Shown here in pieces: positions 9,592-19,090 of a stretch of 64,000 nt of DNA. The notes below the pieces were generated by a model. It ran no database searches, was not told the DNA's origin, and saw nothing but the letters and a program-made list of their open reading frames with translations. The DNA is from a bacterium (lineage in GTDB: Bacteria > Latescibacterota > Latescibacteria > Latescibacterales > Latescibacteraceae), in the NCBI GenBank assembly GCA_021372535.1, contig JAJFUH010000050.1:1-64000 (forward strand), written 5' to 3'. The translations under genes and the position numbers were made by a program. Every line of letters starts with the position of its first letter. The first letter of the stretch is position 1.

Positions 9592-9699
9592 AGTATAGTG
9601 AGGGTATAGTGCTGCAAGGATAATACATAAGTTGTTCAGTGTGTGAATAATATCTGACTAAATCATAAAAAACAGTACAAAGTAAGGAGGCATAAACTC

Positions 9700-10449
9700 A
9701 TGAAATTGAAGGGGAAAGTGGCGTTGGTCACCGGCGGAACAAAGGGGATCGGAGCGGCGACCGCCCTCAGGCTTGCCGGATACGGCGCGGATGTGGCTGT
9801 TCTGGGCAGGTACGACGATGACGATGCTCAAAAAGTAATAAAGGCAATCGAGTCGAAGGGCTCACGGTGTATCATGATTACCGCTGATATGGCCAGGCCC
9901 GAAGATGCTGTCCGGGCGGTAAACGAAACAATCGGAAAGCTCGGGGGAATCGATGTGCTCGTTCATAACGCGGGCGGCGGTGTTCCCGGAGGTATCCTCG
10001 ATGTGACGCCGGAAGAATGGCATCACGCCTTTGATGTTCATGTCCATGCGGCTTTTTATCTCTGCCGCACCGCGCTTCCCCATATGAAGTCAAAGGGTGA
10101 AGGCTCCATCGTTTTCATGTCGTCGGTCGCCGGGATTCAGGCCGGTCCCGGTTCAATCACCTATGGAGTGGTCAAGGGCGCCCTTCCGCAGTTTGCGCGG
10201 TCGCTTGCCCGTGAGCTCGGGGATTTCAACATCCGTGTCAACTGTGTGGCGCCGGGTATCATACGGACGCGGTTCCATGAAAAAATGACACCGGAACAGA
10301 AAAAGCACAACATAGAAAACCGTATTCCCCTGCATCGTGAGGGCACGGCCGATGATGTTGCGGATGCCATCGTTTTTCTCGTGCAGAACGATTTTATTAC
10401 CGGGGAGATTGTTGTTATCGACGGTGGTATGACCATGAGAATTGGATGA
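9700..10449 (+). CDS. Short-chain dehydrogenase/reductase (FabG-like)
   Basis: A 249 aa classical SDR, the typical length. It has the TGGTKGIG cofactor loop at residues 11-18, HNAGGG near residue 90, and the catalytic Ser (about S142/S143), Y155 and K159 in the YGVVK box. The C-terminus DGGMTMRIG is typical. FabG-like sequences include both 3-oxoacyl-ACP reductases and sugar or polyol dehydrogenases; the neighbours favour the latter. A strong ribosome site AAGGAGG lies before the ATG. The zinc dehydrogenase that follows is 95 bp downstream on the same strand. Confidence 0.85.
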   Translation: MKLKGKVALVTGGTKGIGAATALRLAGYGADVAVLGRYDDDDAQKVIKAIESKGSRCIMITADMARPEDAVRAVNETIGKLGGIDVLVHNAGGGVPGGILDVTPEEWHHAFDVHVHAAFYLCRTALPHMKSKGEGSIVFMSSVAGIQAGPGSITYGVVKGALPQFARSLARELGDFNIRVNCVAPGIIRTRFHEKMTPEQKKHNIENRIPLHREGTADDVADAIVFLVQNDFITGEIVVIDGGMTMRIG

Positions 10450-10544
10450 ACCGGAACGCAGTATCCTGAATCCGGATAAATTGAGAGCAGATTGATTGAA
10501 TTATAGTTTTCATTATCTGAAACTAATTATTGAGGAGTAATCGG

Positions 10545-11591
10545 ATGAAAGCGGCAGTATTGACGGAATACAAAAAGATCGAATGGCTGGATGTTCCCAT
10601 GCCCACTATCGGTGATTCGGATGTTCTTGTGAAAGTCACTTACGCGAGCATTTGCGGGACCGACCAGCATATTTTCAACGGGGAATTTCATCCTCGTACA
10701 AAGCTCCCGCTCGTTCCGGGTCATGAATTTGTGGGAACGATAGCCGAAATGGGAAAAAACGTCACGGGTCATGCCATCGGAGAACGTGTCGCGGTCGATC
10801 CCATCATCTGGTGCGGAAAGTGCCCGGCATGCGAGATTCACCACTACCCGGCGTGTACATCGCTCAAACTCCTCGGTATCGATATGGATGGTGGTTTTGC
10901 GGAGTACGTTACCGCAAAAAGCTCGATGCTCTATCCGATCGCGGACTCGATCACAGACCGTGATTCCGCCCTCGTCGAGCCCTATTCGGTCGGATTCCAT
11001 GCCTCACGGCGTGCGGGTGTGCAGAAAGGCGACCGGATCGCGATTTTCGGCGCCGGAAAGATCGGGCAGTCCATCCTGCAGGCAGCCCGGACGATTTCAA
11101 AGAATGATTTTTACATCATCGATGTTGTGGAGAAACGGCTCGATATAGTCAGAAAAGCGTATCCCGATGTTATAACCATAAACGCCCGCGAAGCCCATCC
11201 CGTCGAGGTTATCCGTGAAAAGACCGGGGGCCGCGGAGTCGATATCGCCTTCGAATGCGCCGGAAAGGCGCTCGAAATCGAAGGTCGTTACCACCCGGTC
11301 CGTCAGGCTATCCACGCCATACGGGGCGCCGGAAAGGTCTGTGTCCTGAGCCTCGAAAATACCGAGGTTTCCCTTGTCATGAAGGAACTGATATGGAAAG
11401 AGGGGCTGCTCGTCACTTCGCGTGTCTCGCACGGCGAGTACAAGGATGCGCTCGAACATCTCGCAATCGGCGATCTTCATCCGGAAGCTCTCATTACCGC
11501 TGTCATGCATATGAGCGAGGCGCAGAAGGCCTTTGAGATGATCGAGCACGAGCCGGAGAAGTACCTTAAGGTTCTGATGACAACAGCATAA
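10545..11591 (+). CDS. Zinc-binding medium-chain dehydrogenase (threonine/polyol dehydrogenase-like)
   Basis: A 348 aa cytoplasmic MDR enzyme. Catalytic zinc ligands are C37 (SICGTD) and H60-E61; the structural zinc lobe has C90, C93, C96 and C104. The Rossmann motif FGAGKIGQ follows. Start at ATG 10545, because GAGGAG lies six to eight bases upstream; an in-frame TTG at 10530 is also open but has no ribosome site. Together with the SDR before it, it forms a pair of dehydrogenases that could interconvert a sugar acid or polyol. It differs clearly in sequence from the zinc dehydrogenase at 2017, so the two are not recent duplicates. Confidence 0.85.
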   Translation: MKAAVLTEYKKIEWLDVPMPTIGDSDVLVKVTYASICGTDQHIFNGEFHPRTKLPLVPGHEFVGTIAEMGKNVTGHAIGERVAVDPIIWCGKCPACEIHHYPACTSLKLLGIDMDGGFAEYVTAKSSMLYPIADSITDRDSALVEPYSVGFHASRRAGVQKGDRIAIFGAGKIGQSILQAARTISKNDFYIIDVVEKRLDIVRKAYPDVITINAREAHPVEVIREKTGGRGVDIAFECAGKALEIEGRYHPVRQAIHAIRGAGKVCVLSLENTEVSLVMKELIWKEGLLVTSRVSHGEYKDALEHLAIGDLHPEALITAVMHMSEAQKAFEMIEHEPEKYLKVLMTTA

Positions 11592-11688
11592 AACTTTTAA
11601 ATTACTGTTTTCTGCCCATGCTCCTGAAATAAAGGCAATAATACCAGGTTGCGTTGGGACAGGTAACATAGTTATATGTAGTGATTTC

Positions 11689-11757
11689 AATAGATGCTGA
11701 AGCAAGTTCAGCATGACGGCGGTAATGTCACCCTGAATTTATTTCAGGGTCTATTGT
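11689..11757. repeat. REP-like paired hairpin, copy a
   Basis: Two hairpins face each other: 'atgctgaagcaagttcagcat' and 'accctgaatttatttcagggt', with outer ends 'aatagat' and 'tctatt' that are themselves inverted. The same design recurs near 23091, 57999 and 58612, with half-copies near 31824 and 33212. It lies between convergent genes. Confidence 0.75.
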
Positions 11758-11799
11758 GCACTTTTATACTTCACTGATCGCAACGTAGTATTAATCCTG

Positions 11800-11838
11800 A
11801 AAAACCTCCGGACATTATCGATACCCGGAGGTTTTTTT
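11800..11838. terminator. Bidirectional intrinsic terminator
   Basis: An inverted repeat AAAACCTCCGG/CCGGAGGTTTT with an internal loop of about 13 bases is followed by a run of T on the plus strand and preceded by A's, so it can stop transcription from both sides. It sits between the plus-strand dehydrogenase (ending 11591) and the minus-strand CHAD gene (ending 11893). With repeat copy a it explains most of the 11592-11892 gap. Confidence 0.85.
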
Positions 11839-11892
11839 AATTCTACGCAGTCATGATATACAATAAAGAGTCGTTTACGGTTATGATTCCCG

Positions 11893-12726
11893 TCAGAGTG
11901 CTAAAGCGGTTTGTTTGAATATATCGAATGCGGGTCTGAAGGCTTTCCGTAACTCTCCCTTTTCATGGCTCATATAATCGTTTAATTGTTTGTACGGTTC
12001 ATGCGGGATGTTCTTGCCTCCGGTTTCAAGAAATTCTTTCAGGAACGCTCCTCCCACTTCATAGTCGTGCCATTTCCCCAGTATTTTGTGCATTTTTGCG
12101 ATATTTTCGATAAAATCGCTTGCTGCGGGGAACAGGAAGAAACACTGCTGAATAATCTCGAAACAGTAATGCATTTCCTTGGCGAGAACTCTGACTTTAT
12201 GGAGTTTTATGTTTCTGCTGCTGATTGAATTGACAAGGAGGATTATATCGTTTCTCAGGTTGTAGAATCGCCCCTGGACTTTTGTCTCTGCCCACACCGG
12301 GCTTATTACCTTTAATGCGGCATTGATAACTTTTTTCTTTTTTTGCAGTTTTATCAGGGGATTATTTTCGGATAATGTCCGGAATATCTCGCGGTTTTCC
12401 GCTTCCCTGGTTTTGAGAAACATTTCGTATTCGCCTGCATCGGTCTTTACTGAGGTTTTTATGGCTTCCAGCAGCTTCTGCTGTACCTGTGTATCCCTCA
12501 GCATGTTCGTTTTCTTGGATATTCTCCTGAAACACTTGAAATTACGGCGGGCATCGAAATCGGGATTGATAGATTCCGTGAGATTGAAAAAAGCGCGCAT
12601 ACGCTTCAGTTCCACCCGTAAATCATGAATCCCTTCCGGGTCGTTCTGCTCGAGGGCAAGCATATAGTTGTGTTCGATGCTGTTGAGGTGTACAATGAAA
12701 AATTCGAGCATTTCAGTACGAAACAT
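11893..12726 (-). CDS. CHAD domain protein
   Basis: A 277 aa all-helical protein with the CHAD signature of conserved basic and His residues: an early HDLRVELKRMRAFF segment (about residues 35-48), a RVLAKEMHYCFE helix and a late GKWHDYEV helix. CHAD domains bind inorganic polyphosphate or other phosphorylated polymers. It has no signal peptide and no attached CYTH domain. An AGAGGA ribosome site supports the start. The SixA-like phosphatase gene lies about 125 bp upstream on the same strand, and a link between CHAD proteins and SixA-type phosphatases is seen in many genomes, so a shared phosphate-related role is reasonable. Confidence 0.82.
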   Translation of the reverse strand: MFRTEMLEFFIVHLNSIEHNYMLALEQNDPEGIHDLRVELKRMRAFFNLTESINPDFDARRNFKCFRRISKKTNMLRDTQVQQKLLEAIKTSVKTDAGEYEMFLKTREAENREIFRTLSENNPLIKLQKKKKVINAALKVISPVWAETKVQGRFYNLRNDIILLVNSISSRNIKLHKVRVLAKEMHYCFEIIQQCFFLFPAASDFIENIAKMHKILGKWHDYEVGGAFLKEFLETGGKNIPHEPYKQLNDYMSHEKGELRKAFRPAFDIFKQTALAL

Positions 12727-12850
12727 GGATAATCCTCTGAACGATTACCGACCCGGTGTATATTGTGACGGCCATAGAGACGCCATCGTCTGCATTGTTC
12801 ACGATTGCTTCTGAGCGACTATTTATCTGTGGATATAAGGGATAGTGTTT

Positions 12851-13522
12851 TCAGACTCCGGATTTCTTTTGTAGTTTGACAGTTTCCCGGGCAATTTTTC
12901 TGCACAATTTCCGGACAATCGATTCGATGTCGTTGGAAAGCGGGATATTCATGTCTAACAATGCGCTCAGGTATTTATCGGTCAGTTCGTTGTGCAGAAT
13001 GTTGATACGGGACTTGATCGTTTCCTTTTTTTCCTTCGGCTGCGGATGGTCAAGCAGTTTCAACACTCCCGCACCCTCCGAGACCTCCTGCCATGATTCG
13101 GTATTGAATTCGATACCCGCAACGCCGCTTGTCGGCAGGCTTTCATTGAAATCCGGAACGAGATACCGGACAAAAGCGGTCATTGACGGATCATGCCCTA
13201 CTATCATGACGGAATTGTATTTTTCATTGATCCCGTGAACACAATCGAGGAGAGCGTTTTCTCCCTGTTCATAGAGCGTTTTACGGCTTTTTATGCTTTT
13301 AGCCTTGTATTTCAGGTGTTTGGCGCAAATACGGGCTGTTGCGGTCGCTCGTGGTGCCGGGCTCGTGAGTATCAGGTCCGGATGGATATCCTGTTTTTTC
13401 ATCCGGTCAACTACCTGGAGCATATCCTTTTTACCCTGCTTGATGAGTTTTCGCTTGAAATCTTCTTTGGGGATGTCCCTGCTTTCAGCTTTTCCGTGTC
13501 GTACGAGATAGATTGTCTTCAT
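12851..13522 (-). CDS. SixA-like histidine phosphatase
   Basis: A 223 aa protein whose first 160 residues match the small phosphohistidine-phosphatase branch of the histidine phosphatase superfamily: the catalytic LVRHGKAE motif (R8, H9) at the N-terminus and a second His at GHDPS (H110). SixA removes phosphate from His-phosphorylated phosphotransfer proteins. Residues about 165-223 form a basic helical extension not present in the short E. coli protein. The ATG at 13522 is chosen because it places the catalytic motif where the family has it; an open extension of 26 codons upstream is unlikely. Its neighbours are CHAD and ParA genes, all on the minus strand. Confidence 0.78.
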   Translation of the reverse strand: MKTIYLVRHGKAESRDIPKEDFKRKLIKQGKKDMLQVVDRMKKQDIHPDLILTSPAPRATATARICAKHLKYKAKSIKSRKTLYEQGENALLDCVHGINEKYNSVMIVGHDPSMTAFVRYLVPDFNESLPTSGVAGIEFNTESWQEVSEGAGVLKLLDHPQPKEKKETIKSRINILHNELTDKYLSALLDMNIPLSNDIESIVRKLCRKIARETVKLQKKSGV

Positions 13523-13615
13523 TGTAAGCCACCATCCGGGAATTGTGAATGATTGATGTATTTTTAGGGTCTGTACAGAACACATGACGGGATTCATCAT
13601 ATGCCCGGCCGGTTA

Positions 13616-14257
13616 TTATACCGGCCATGACCTCGCATGCCAGAGCATGATTTCCTTAACAAGCTGTTTAAAGTCTTTTGCCCCGCTTCCGTTCGGCTGG
13701 AGACGGTCGACCGTGAGCCCCTCATGCCATGTCTCGCTGTACACAACACGCTGAGGAATCTCGGTCATGAAAATGGGAATGCTCAAACGCTCGAGAAAAA
13801 AACGGAATTCCCTGCCGAGCCGTGTTCTCCGGTCGATACGTGATATGATCAGCCGGGCATCGAGGATCGGTCTTTTTTCCTTTTCAGCCCTGTAGAGATT
13901 CAGGAGCTGCTCGGTACTCCAGTAATCCGCCAGACCGGGAGATACGGGAATAATGAGCCTGTCCGCCGCATGTATGATAGAACGCATGCTTTTTTTAAAG
14001 GTCGGGGGAGTGTCGATAAGGATCATATCATACTTTTTCGACAGCTTTTTCAGCTTTTTATCGATTGCCCGGGGCTCTTCGGCAAGGATGTCAGGCTCGT
14101 CCTGTTTTTTTATTCCCGCCCACTGGGCTATGGAGCCCTGCGGGTCGGTATCGATGACAAGGACTTTTCGCCTGATTTTCAGGAGCGCACCGGCAAGGTT
14201 GAGGGTTATGGTGCTTTTTCCGGTGCCGCCTTTTGCGCTCACAACGGCGATAACCAT
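13616..14257 (-). CDS. ParA/MinD-type P-loop ATPase (orphan)
   Basis: A 213 aa Walker-type cytoskeletal ATPase. The deviant Walker A motif AKGGTGKST is at residues 8-16 and DTDPQGS follows near 37-43; a Walker A' strand MILIDTPP is near residue 80. At this length and with no ParB gene beside it, it resembles short ParA proteins that position chromosomes, plasmids or protein clusters rather than a full partition system. The ribosome site AAGGAACG precedes the start. It lies about 90 bp upstream of the SixA-like gene. The cargo cannot be inferred here. Confidence 0.85.
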   Translation of the reverse strand: MVIAVVSAKGGTGKSTITLNLAGALLKIRRKVLVIDTDPQGSIAQWAGIKKQDEPDILAEEPRAIDKKLKKLSKKYDMILIDTPPTFKKSMRSIIHAADRLIIPVSPGLADYWSTEQLLNLYRAEKEKRPILDARLIISRIDRRTRLGREFRFFLERLSIPIFMTEIPQRVVYSETWHEGLTVDRLQPNGSGAKDFKQLVKEIMLWHARSWPV

Positions 14258-14538
14258 GCTGATCGTTCCTTTCGTGTTTTATGGTACCAAAGGTTTAAGC
14301 ATGGAAGTGACTTTTTTGATTCCGGTGTTAATCCAACGATGTCCATCTTGCTGCGCTGCGCTTTGTTGCAACGGGAAGACACAAAGAAACATAGCTTTAT
14401 AATAGATGTTATATAAATTTACAAACAATTATTTCTGGGTAACATTAAAATAACACAAAAATAATGAAATCCGCAAAAACCGTATTCTGTCATAACCGGA
14501 TAAAGAATTTCAGAATCATTATTGAACTCAATTACAGT

Positions 14539-15336
14539 TTACTTTCCTGAGCCCGGAGCACAGGCTAAAATATCGCCCAGAGCCACTTCGGGATGATGAT
14601 ACCGCTTGTACATGGCTGTTTTTTTGCCGTATTGAATCGCTTCACGGGGGCACCACTGGATACAGGCAAGACACTGTTCGCAGCGGTGGAGCCATCTCGG
14701 TTTACCTTCGGCGATCTCGATATTCTCTGCGGGACAGACTTTTGCGCAGATGCCGCACGAGTTGCATTTTTCATCGGCATGAAAGCTTTTGTCCATCTGT
14801 GCGACTCTTTTAAAAGATATCCCGTATAGCCAGGAGAAAAGAATATTCTGCCAGAGCGGCCCCTTGTCCATTGGCTTCATCGTCTTTTGGGCGACTTCAC
14901 GGGCAATTCTTCTGATTTTTTCATTGGCGGTGTCGATTTTCGGTCGCCATTTTTCCTCCGCCCCGGGACCGCCCCAGGGGATGTAATTCGATGGCATGAC
15001 CAGATCATATCCGGCGGACAGGGTCAGTCCTTTCATGCTCATCACCTTGCGGAGTTGGAGAAGCGTCGCTGCCACCTGTCCCGCATTCACCGCCACGGCG
15101 AAGAAGTAATTCGGGGTATCTTCGGCAAGGAAATCGATGAACCGCAAGACCTTATGGGGAACACCCCACATATGCACCGGAAACACGAGTCCGACTGCGC
15201 CATCCGGGGCGCCGGAGACTGGAGTGTCGATTTTCGAGATAGGATGCAGCGTTGTATTCCCGAGTTCTTCCGCCAGCCTGCGCGCTGTCCAGAGGGAATT
15301 GCCTGTCCCTGAATAAAAATAGATATCTGTTGTCAT
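14539..15336 (-). CDS. EFR1-type flavodoxin-ferredoxin fusion
   Basis: A 265 aa cytoplasmic electron carrier. The N-terminal flavodoxin-like domain starts FYSGTGNS, a phosphate-binding loop for FMN. The C-terminal third has two 4Fe-4S clusters: CNSCGICAKVCP and CEQCLACIQWCP, each with the C-x2-C-x2-C-x3-C-P spacing. This domain order defines the EFR1 family. The ATG at 15336 is preferred over 15348 because GGATGGA lies in front of it. The protein probably moves low-potential electrons in an anaerobic or facultative metabolism; partner genes are not adjacent. Confidence 0.85.
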   Translation of the reverse strand: MTTDIYFYSGTGNSLWTARRLAEELGNTTLHPISKIDTPVSGAPDGAVGLVFPVHMWGVPHKVLRFIDFLAEDTPNYFFAVAVNAGQVAATLLQLRKVMSMKGLTLSAGYDLVMPSNYIPWGGPGAEEKWRPKIDTANEKIRRIAREVAQKTMKPMDKGPLWQNILFSWLYGISFKRVAQMDKSFHADEKCNSCGICAKVCPAENIEIAEGKPRWLHRCEQCLACIQWCPREAIQYGKKTAMYKRYHHPEVALGDILACAPGSGK

Positions 15337-15748
15337 GATTCCATCCATTATATGAAGAGCTGAGAAAAAATGCTTTTTCCCGCCCTCTTTATCAGGGTGG
15401 AAAAAGGCATGTACTATCGTGTCCGATGTGAAAATTAAAAAATACCTTATGTGCTGACGAGATACACTTTATAATACTAATACATATCAATGATAATCAC
15501 AAGCACAATATATAATAACAGGTTCAGATTGTTTTCTTTACGGAACGAAACAACGGAAACAAGTCAGGTGTTACATAGTGGTTTATAATGGAATCGGTAA
15601 AATATACTTTACAAAAGAAATGTGTCTTGTAATATTCTCTTTAGCTGACAGTAAAAAATTAGATGCCCTGTCATGATCGGATTTACGGTAAACGGGCATG
15701 TATGATTGTCATTGTCCGCACTCAATCATTCGCGAACGGGGAAACGCC
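15337..15748. other. Non-coding gap between divergent genes
   Basis: This AT-rich gap separates the minus-strand flavodoxin gene from the plus-strand amidohydrolase, so promoters for both should lie here. A TATAAT at 15470-15475 could be a -10 box, but I see no good -35 partner. No repeat of the window's families is obvious. Confidence 0.4.
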
Positions 15749-17197
15749 ATGAAAGGCAGGGTGATTCCAAGAAGATCCATACTGAAAGGAGCCGGGGCAT
15801 TAGGGCCTCTTGCGGTGTTGCATTCAAAAACGGCGCATGGTGAAGATAAAAAGCTGCCGGATATATACCGGACGATCAATATAAGCCCTCTGCGGAAAGA
15901 ACTGTTCGATAAAGTGTTTTCGACCCCGTTTATTGATACCCATGAACACTTATTTGAAGAAAGTGAACGGCTGGCCGGAACCGCAACTCCCGGAATCAGA
16001 TCGGATGACTGGACCATGGTTTTCAGTCTATATGTAAGCGATGACATGATGACCGCCGGTATGTCCCAACAGGAATCCAACCGGTTTTTCTCGCCCGATG
16101 TTGCGCCGAACGACAAATGGAGGCTTCTCGAACCCTGCTGGCCGTACATAAGGAATACCGGGTATGGTCAGGCTGTATGTATCGCCATCAGGGAGCTTTA
16201 TGGCGTCGATGAACTCACTGCTCAGACGGTAAGACAAGTGCAGGCGGGATATGAAAGGGTACGGCAGGCCGGTTTTTACCGGTATATTCTGGGCGATCTG
16301 GCGAATATCGAATCATGCCAGGTGAACTGCATAATCCCTCCGTTCAGAGAATCGGCAATGCCTCTCCTGCTCATGCAGGATATCAGTATTTTGAGGATGT
16401 ACGAGGGCCCGGATATCGAGACATATGCCAATCCGGCAGGTATACGGGTGACATCGCTGTCCGACTGGCACAGGGTGATCGACTGGTGGTTTGACAAATA
16501 TGGCGCATATGCCGTGGCGGTAAAATCACAGAACGCATACAGCCGTGACATCGATTATGAAAGAATTCCGGGGGAGAAAGTCGAAGGTGCATTTAAAAGA
16601 CTGTTGGACGGGCAAACCATCACGATTCCGGAAAAGAAGGCGATCGAGGATCATCTGTTCTGGTATGCGGCTGACAAGGCAGTACAATTCGATCTTCCGG
16701 TCAAACTGCATACAGGCTACTATGTCGGGCACGATTATATGCCATTGTCACGGCTCATGCAAAATCCCGGTTCCGCGGCGGATTTATGCCGCAGGGCACC
16801 GGATACGAAATTTGTGTTCATGCACATCTGCTATCCCCTCTATGAAGATATGATCGCCCTTGCCAAGCATTATACGAACGCTTATGTAGACATGTGCTGG
16901 TCATGGATAATCAATCCCGTCGCCGCCAAAGATTTTCTTAAAAAATTTCTCGTGACTGCTCCGGCAAACAAGGTTTTTACGTTCGGAGGCGACTATTATT
17001 CGGTGGAAGCGGTATTGGGACATGCCATGATGGCCAGGCAGGGGATAGCTCTCGCCCTGTCCGAGCTCGTTGAAGAGGGATGGATGAGCCGTGCCGATGC
17101 GCTCGAAATTGTCGATCCCGTCATGCATGAAAACGCGCGGGCTTTCTTTAATCTCGATGAAAAGAAAAAAGTACTCGAAAAGGCGCCGTGGCGGTGA
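15749..17197 (+). CDS. Tat-exported amidohydrolase-fold protein (uronate isomerase/amidohydrolase 2-like)
   Basis: A 482 aa protein of the metal-dependent amidohydrolase fold. The N-terminus RRSILKGAGAL resembles a twin-arginine signal. The metal-binding HxH is H65/H67 in DTHEHLFEE. Later landmarks include KLHTGYYVGH (about 315-325), FVFMHICYP and TFGGDYYS near the C-terminus, the last probably holding the catalytic Asp. The overall plan resembles distant glucuronate isomerase relatives more than classical hydrolases. Start at ATG 15749, from an ACGGGGAA ribosome site, so that RR lies near the N-terminus. It probably acts on a sugar acid or lactone in the periplasm. Confidence 0.72.
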   Translation: MKGRVIPRRSILKGAGALGPLAVLHSKTAHGEDKKLPDIYRTINISPLRKELFDKVFSTPFIDTHEHLFEESERLAGTATPGIRSDDWTMVFSLYVSDDMMTAGMSQQESNRFFSPDVAPNDKWRLLEPCWPYIRNTGYGQAVCIAIRELYGVDELTAQTVRQVQAGYERVRQAGFYRYILGDLANIESCQVNCIIPPFRESAMPLLLMQDISILRMYEGPDIETYANPAGIRVTSLSDWHRVIDWWFDKYGAYAVAVKSQNAYSRDIDYERIPGEKVEGAFKRLLDGQTITIPEKKAIEDHLFWYAADKAVQFDLPVKLHTGYYVGHDYMPLSRLMQNPGSAADLCRRAPDTKFVFMHICYPLYEDMIALAKHYTNAYVDMCWSWIINPVAAKDFLKKFLVTAPANKVFTFGGDYYSVEAVLGHAMMARQGIALALSELVEEGWMSRADALEIVDPVMHENARAFFNLDEKKKVLEKAPWR

Positions 17198-17351
17198 TTT
17201 CCCTCTGGGGGAATCATCTCGGATTGTCTGGTCTCGCCTGATAAATGCTTTTTCCGTGGCTCCGGAACCGGAACATGTATCCTGCGATTGAGAGCGTGAA
17301 AATAACCAGGTTCATGTTATGAATAACGAGTTACCGGATTCATCTGAAAAT

Positions 17352-18530
17352 TTATTTGAAAATCGATTCGTCTATCCAGTCCGCGTAAGGATTGGGAGCT
17401 TCCCAGTCATCGGAAAGATCATCAACCCTCGTCAGCGCTCCTTTATGTTCGAGATGAGATTTGAAGCCGGCGAGAAATATTTTATTTTTTTTCAGAATAT
17501 ACTCGTAACTCCAGGGCATTGTACGGGATTCGAACAATCTCTGGATTGCGAAAATTGTCGGGTAAAACAGAGAGTTAAGACGGTTCATGTGCTCGCCCTC
17601 AGGATTATGCTGATCGAGGTCCCACCAGCCCCCGCTGTAAAATATTCGCAGAGTGTTATCGGATTTTATGTATTCCGAGAACTGCTGCTGTGAAACAATA
17701 AACGGTGTTTTCTGTTCACCTGCACCGGGAATGTTGATTCCCCGGTACTGAAGTGTCAGCAGTCCGTATTGCTGAGGATGCGGTGACACTGGCGTCACAT
17801 CCCGCCACCAGCCGTCGGCCTGGTAACTCACCTGTTCGACATCGAGACCGAAAATTGCGAGAAGAAATACGAGACCATGAATTGCGTGCTGTGGGTATTC
17901 GCCTGCCGCATTACTCGAGTTGGCACCGATTATGACTTTTCCTTCTCTCAGAAGGTCCTGAACTTTACACCGGCCGACGATTGCTTCTTTAAACGTTTCC
18001 CGTCCCTCGGTGCAGAGTATCGGAGTGTTGTGCTTACGGGCCATATCGATGATCGTATTGGCGTCTTTCATGCTGTATGCAAGAGGGCGGTTGATATAAC
18101 AGGGGATTCCAGCTTCGAGGTATGGTTTTGTCAGTTGCGGCCACCACTTCGCCTCATTGAATCCGCCGAATATCATGCCGTCGACCTTGTCGACCATGTC
18201 ATAGTAATTTTTTACAGCCTCGCATTTGTATTTCTGTGCGAAAGCGTCTGCGACCTCTTTTCGTGAATCCCAGCAGTGCGTAATGATCATGCGGGTTGTC
18301 CGTGTCGGCCACTTGTCGGGTTCAACAGGATTGATTATTGGCGGCCAGATACTGAACTGGTATGACATGTGGCTGTTATCCCCGAGGGCAACAGCACCGA
18401 CTTTTATAAGTTCGACAGTGGGCGTTGACGTCCGGGGTATTGCACGGGCGCTGTGAGCGCCAGTGATTACCGCTCCCCCTGCAGCGGCAGCTTTACCGAA
18501 AAAGCTCCGGCGCGAAGGTTTTTTATCCAT
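17352..18530 (-). CDS. Tat-exported Gfo/Idh/MocA oxidoreductase
   Basis: A 392 aa NAD(P)-binding sugar oxidoreductase-like protein with a twin-arginine signal, SRRSFFGKAAAAGG, followed by a hydrophobic stretch and an ARA-type cleavage site. The middle has the features of the N-terminal Rossmann domain, with the dehydrogenase 'INRPLAYS' segment in place of the usual EKP box. Exported members of this family keep tightly bound NAD(H) and act on sugars in the periplasm. It is one of five family members in this window and is on the opposite strand from the next two. Its substrate is unknown. Confidence 0.75.
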   Translation of the reverse strand: MDKKPSRRSFFGKAAAAGGAVITGAHSARAIPRTSTPTVELIKVGAVALGDNSHMSYQFSIWPPIINPVEPDKWPTRTTRMIITHCWDSRKEVADAFAQKYKCEAVKNYYDMVDKVDGMIFGGFNEAKWWPQLTKPYLEAGIPCYINRPLAYSMKDANTIIDMARKHNTPILCTEGRETFKEAIVGRCKVQDLLREGKVIIGANSSNAAGEYPQHAIHGLVFLLAIFGLDVEQVSYQADGWWRDVTPVSPHPQQYGLLTLQYRGINIPGAGEQKTPFIVSQQQFSEYIKSDNTLRIFYSGGWWDLDQHNPEGEHMNRLNSLFYPTIFAIQRLFESRTMPWSYEYILKKNKIFLAGFKSHLEHKGALTRVDDLSDDWEAPNPYADWIDESIFK

Positions 18531-19090
18531 GATTTCACCTCCCGGATTTGTGCCGTTTCATTATATGAGAGAAAAGAGTGCATTACGGTCATTACGGAAA
18601 AAGGGCTATGTGTTGTGTCAGGTCAGTTTTACGATTACAAAAAGATTAATCCGGATATAATGCAAGATACTGCGCACAAAGAAGGATTCCAAGTATCATG
18701 GAAGTGTATCATATAATATCGGCCCTCTGCCATATCTATTCACAAATTTCGATAGAACACGGATTTTTGCGGATTTGAACTCTATATATCATTTTATAAT
18801 GTCGAGATTTAATTGTAACTAAAGATAATATTAATAATTTATTATATCTCTTTGTGACTTTGTGACTTTGTGGTTAAACATATTTTCATGAATAATCCGT
18901 GTCGGCAGGTGATTGTGAAAAAATGAGGGATTGCCGGAATTCTTCATTGAATTTGTTCACCATACCCATTATCTTCATAAGAATAAATGAAAAATACCAT
19001 ACATTATTTCCTGCAGTGCGGTTTTTATTTACCATTTATTACAGACAGCGCAACAGGATAAGCATTCAGCACAAATCCGGAGGGCTCGTG
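18531..19090. other. Non-coding gap between divergent oxidoreductase genes
   Basis: No gene is supported here. The right half carries the composite repeat at 18744-18897. A frame open from a GTG at 18899 is continuous with the following gene but has no ribosome site and adds an unconserved leader, so it is treated as non-coding. Confidence 0.5.
18744..18897. repeat. Composite dispersed repeat, copy 1
   Basis: Begins with 'atagaacacggatttttgcg' and ends with tandem 'ctttgtga' units followed by 'tttgtggttaaac' and 'ttttcatgaataat'. About 80-90 bases of AT-rich sequence join the ends. The same two ends, in the same order, occur at 31651-31785 and 55229-55385, and in reverse near 50355-50455. 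Confidence 0.65.
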
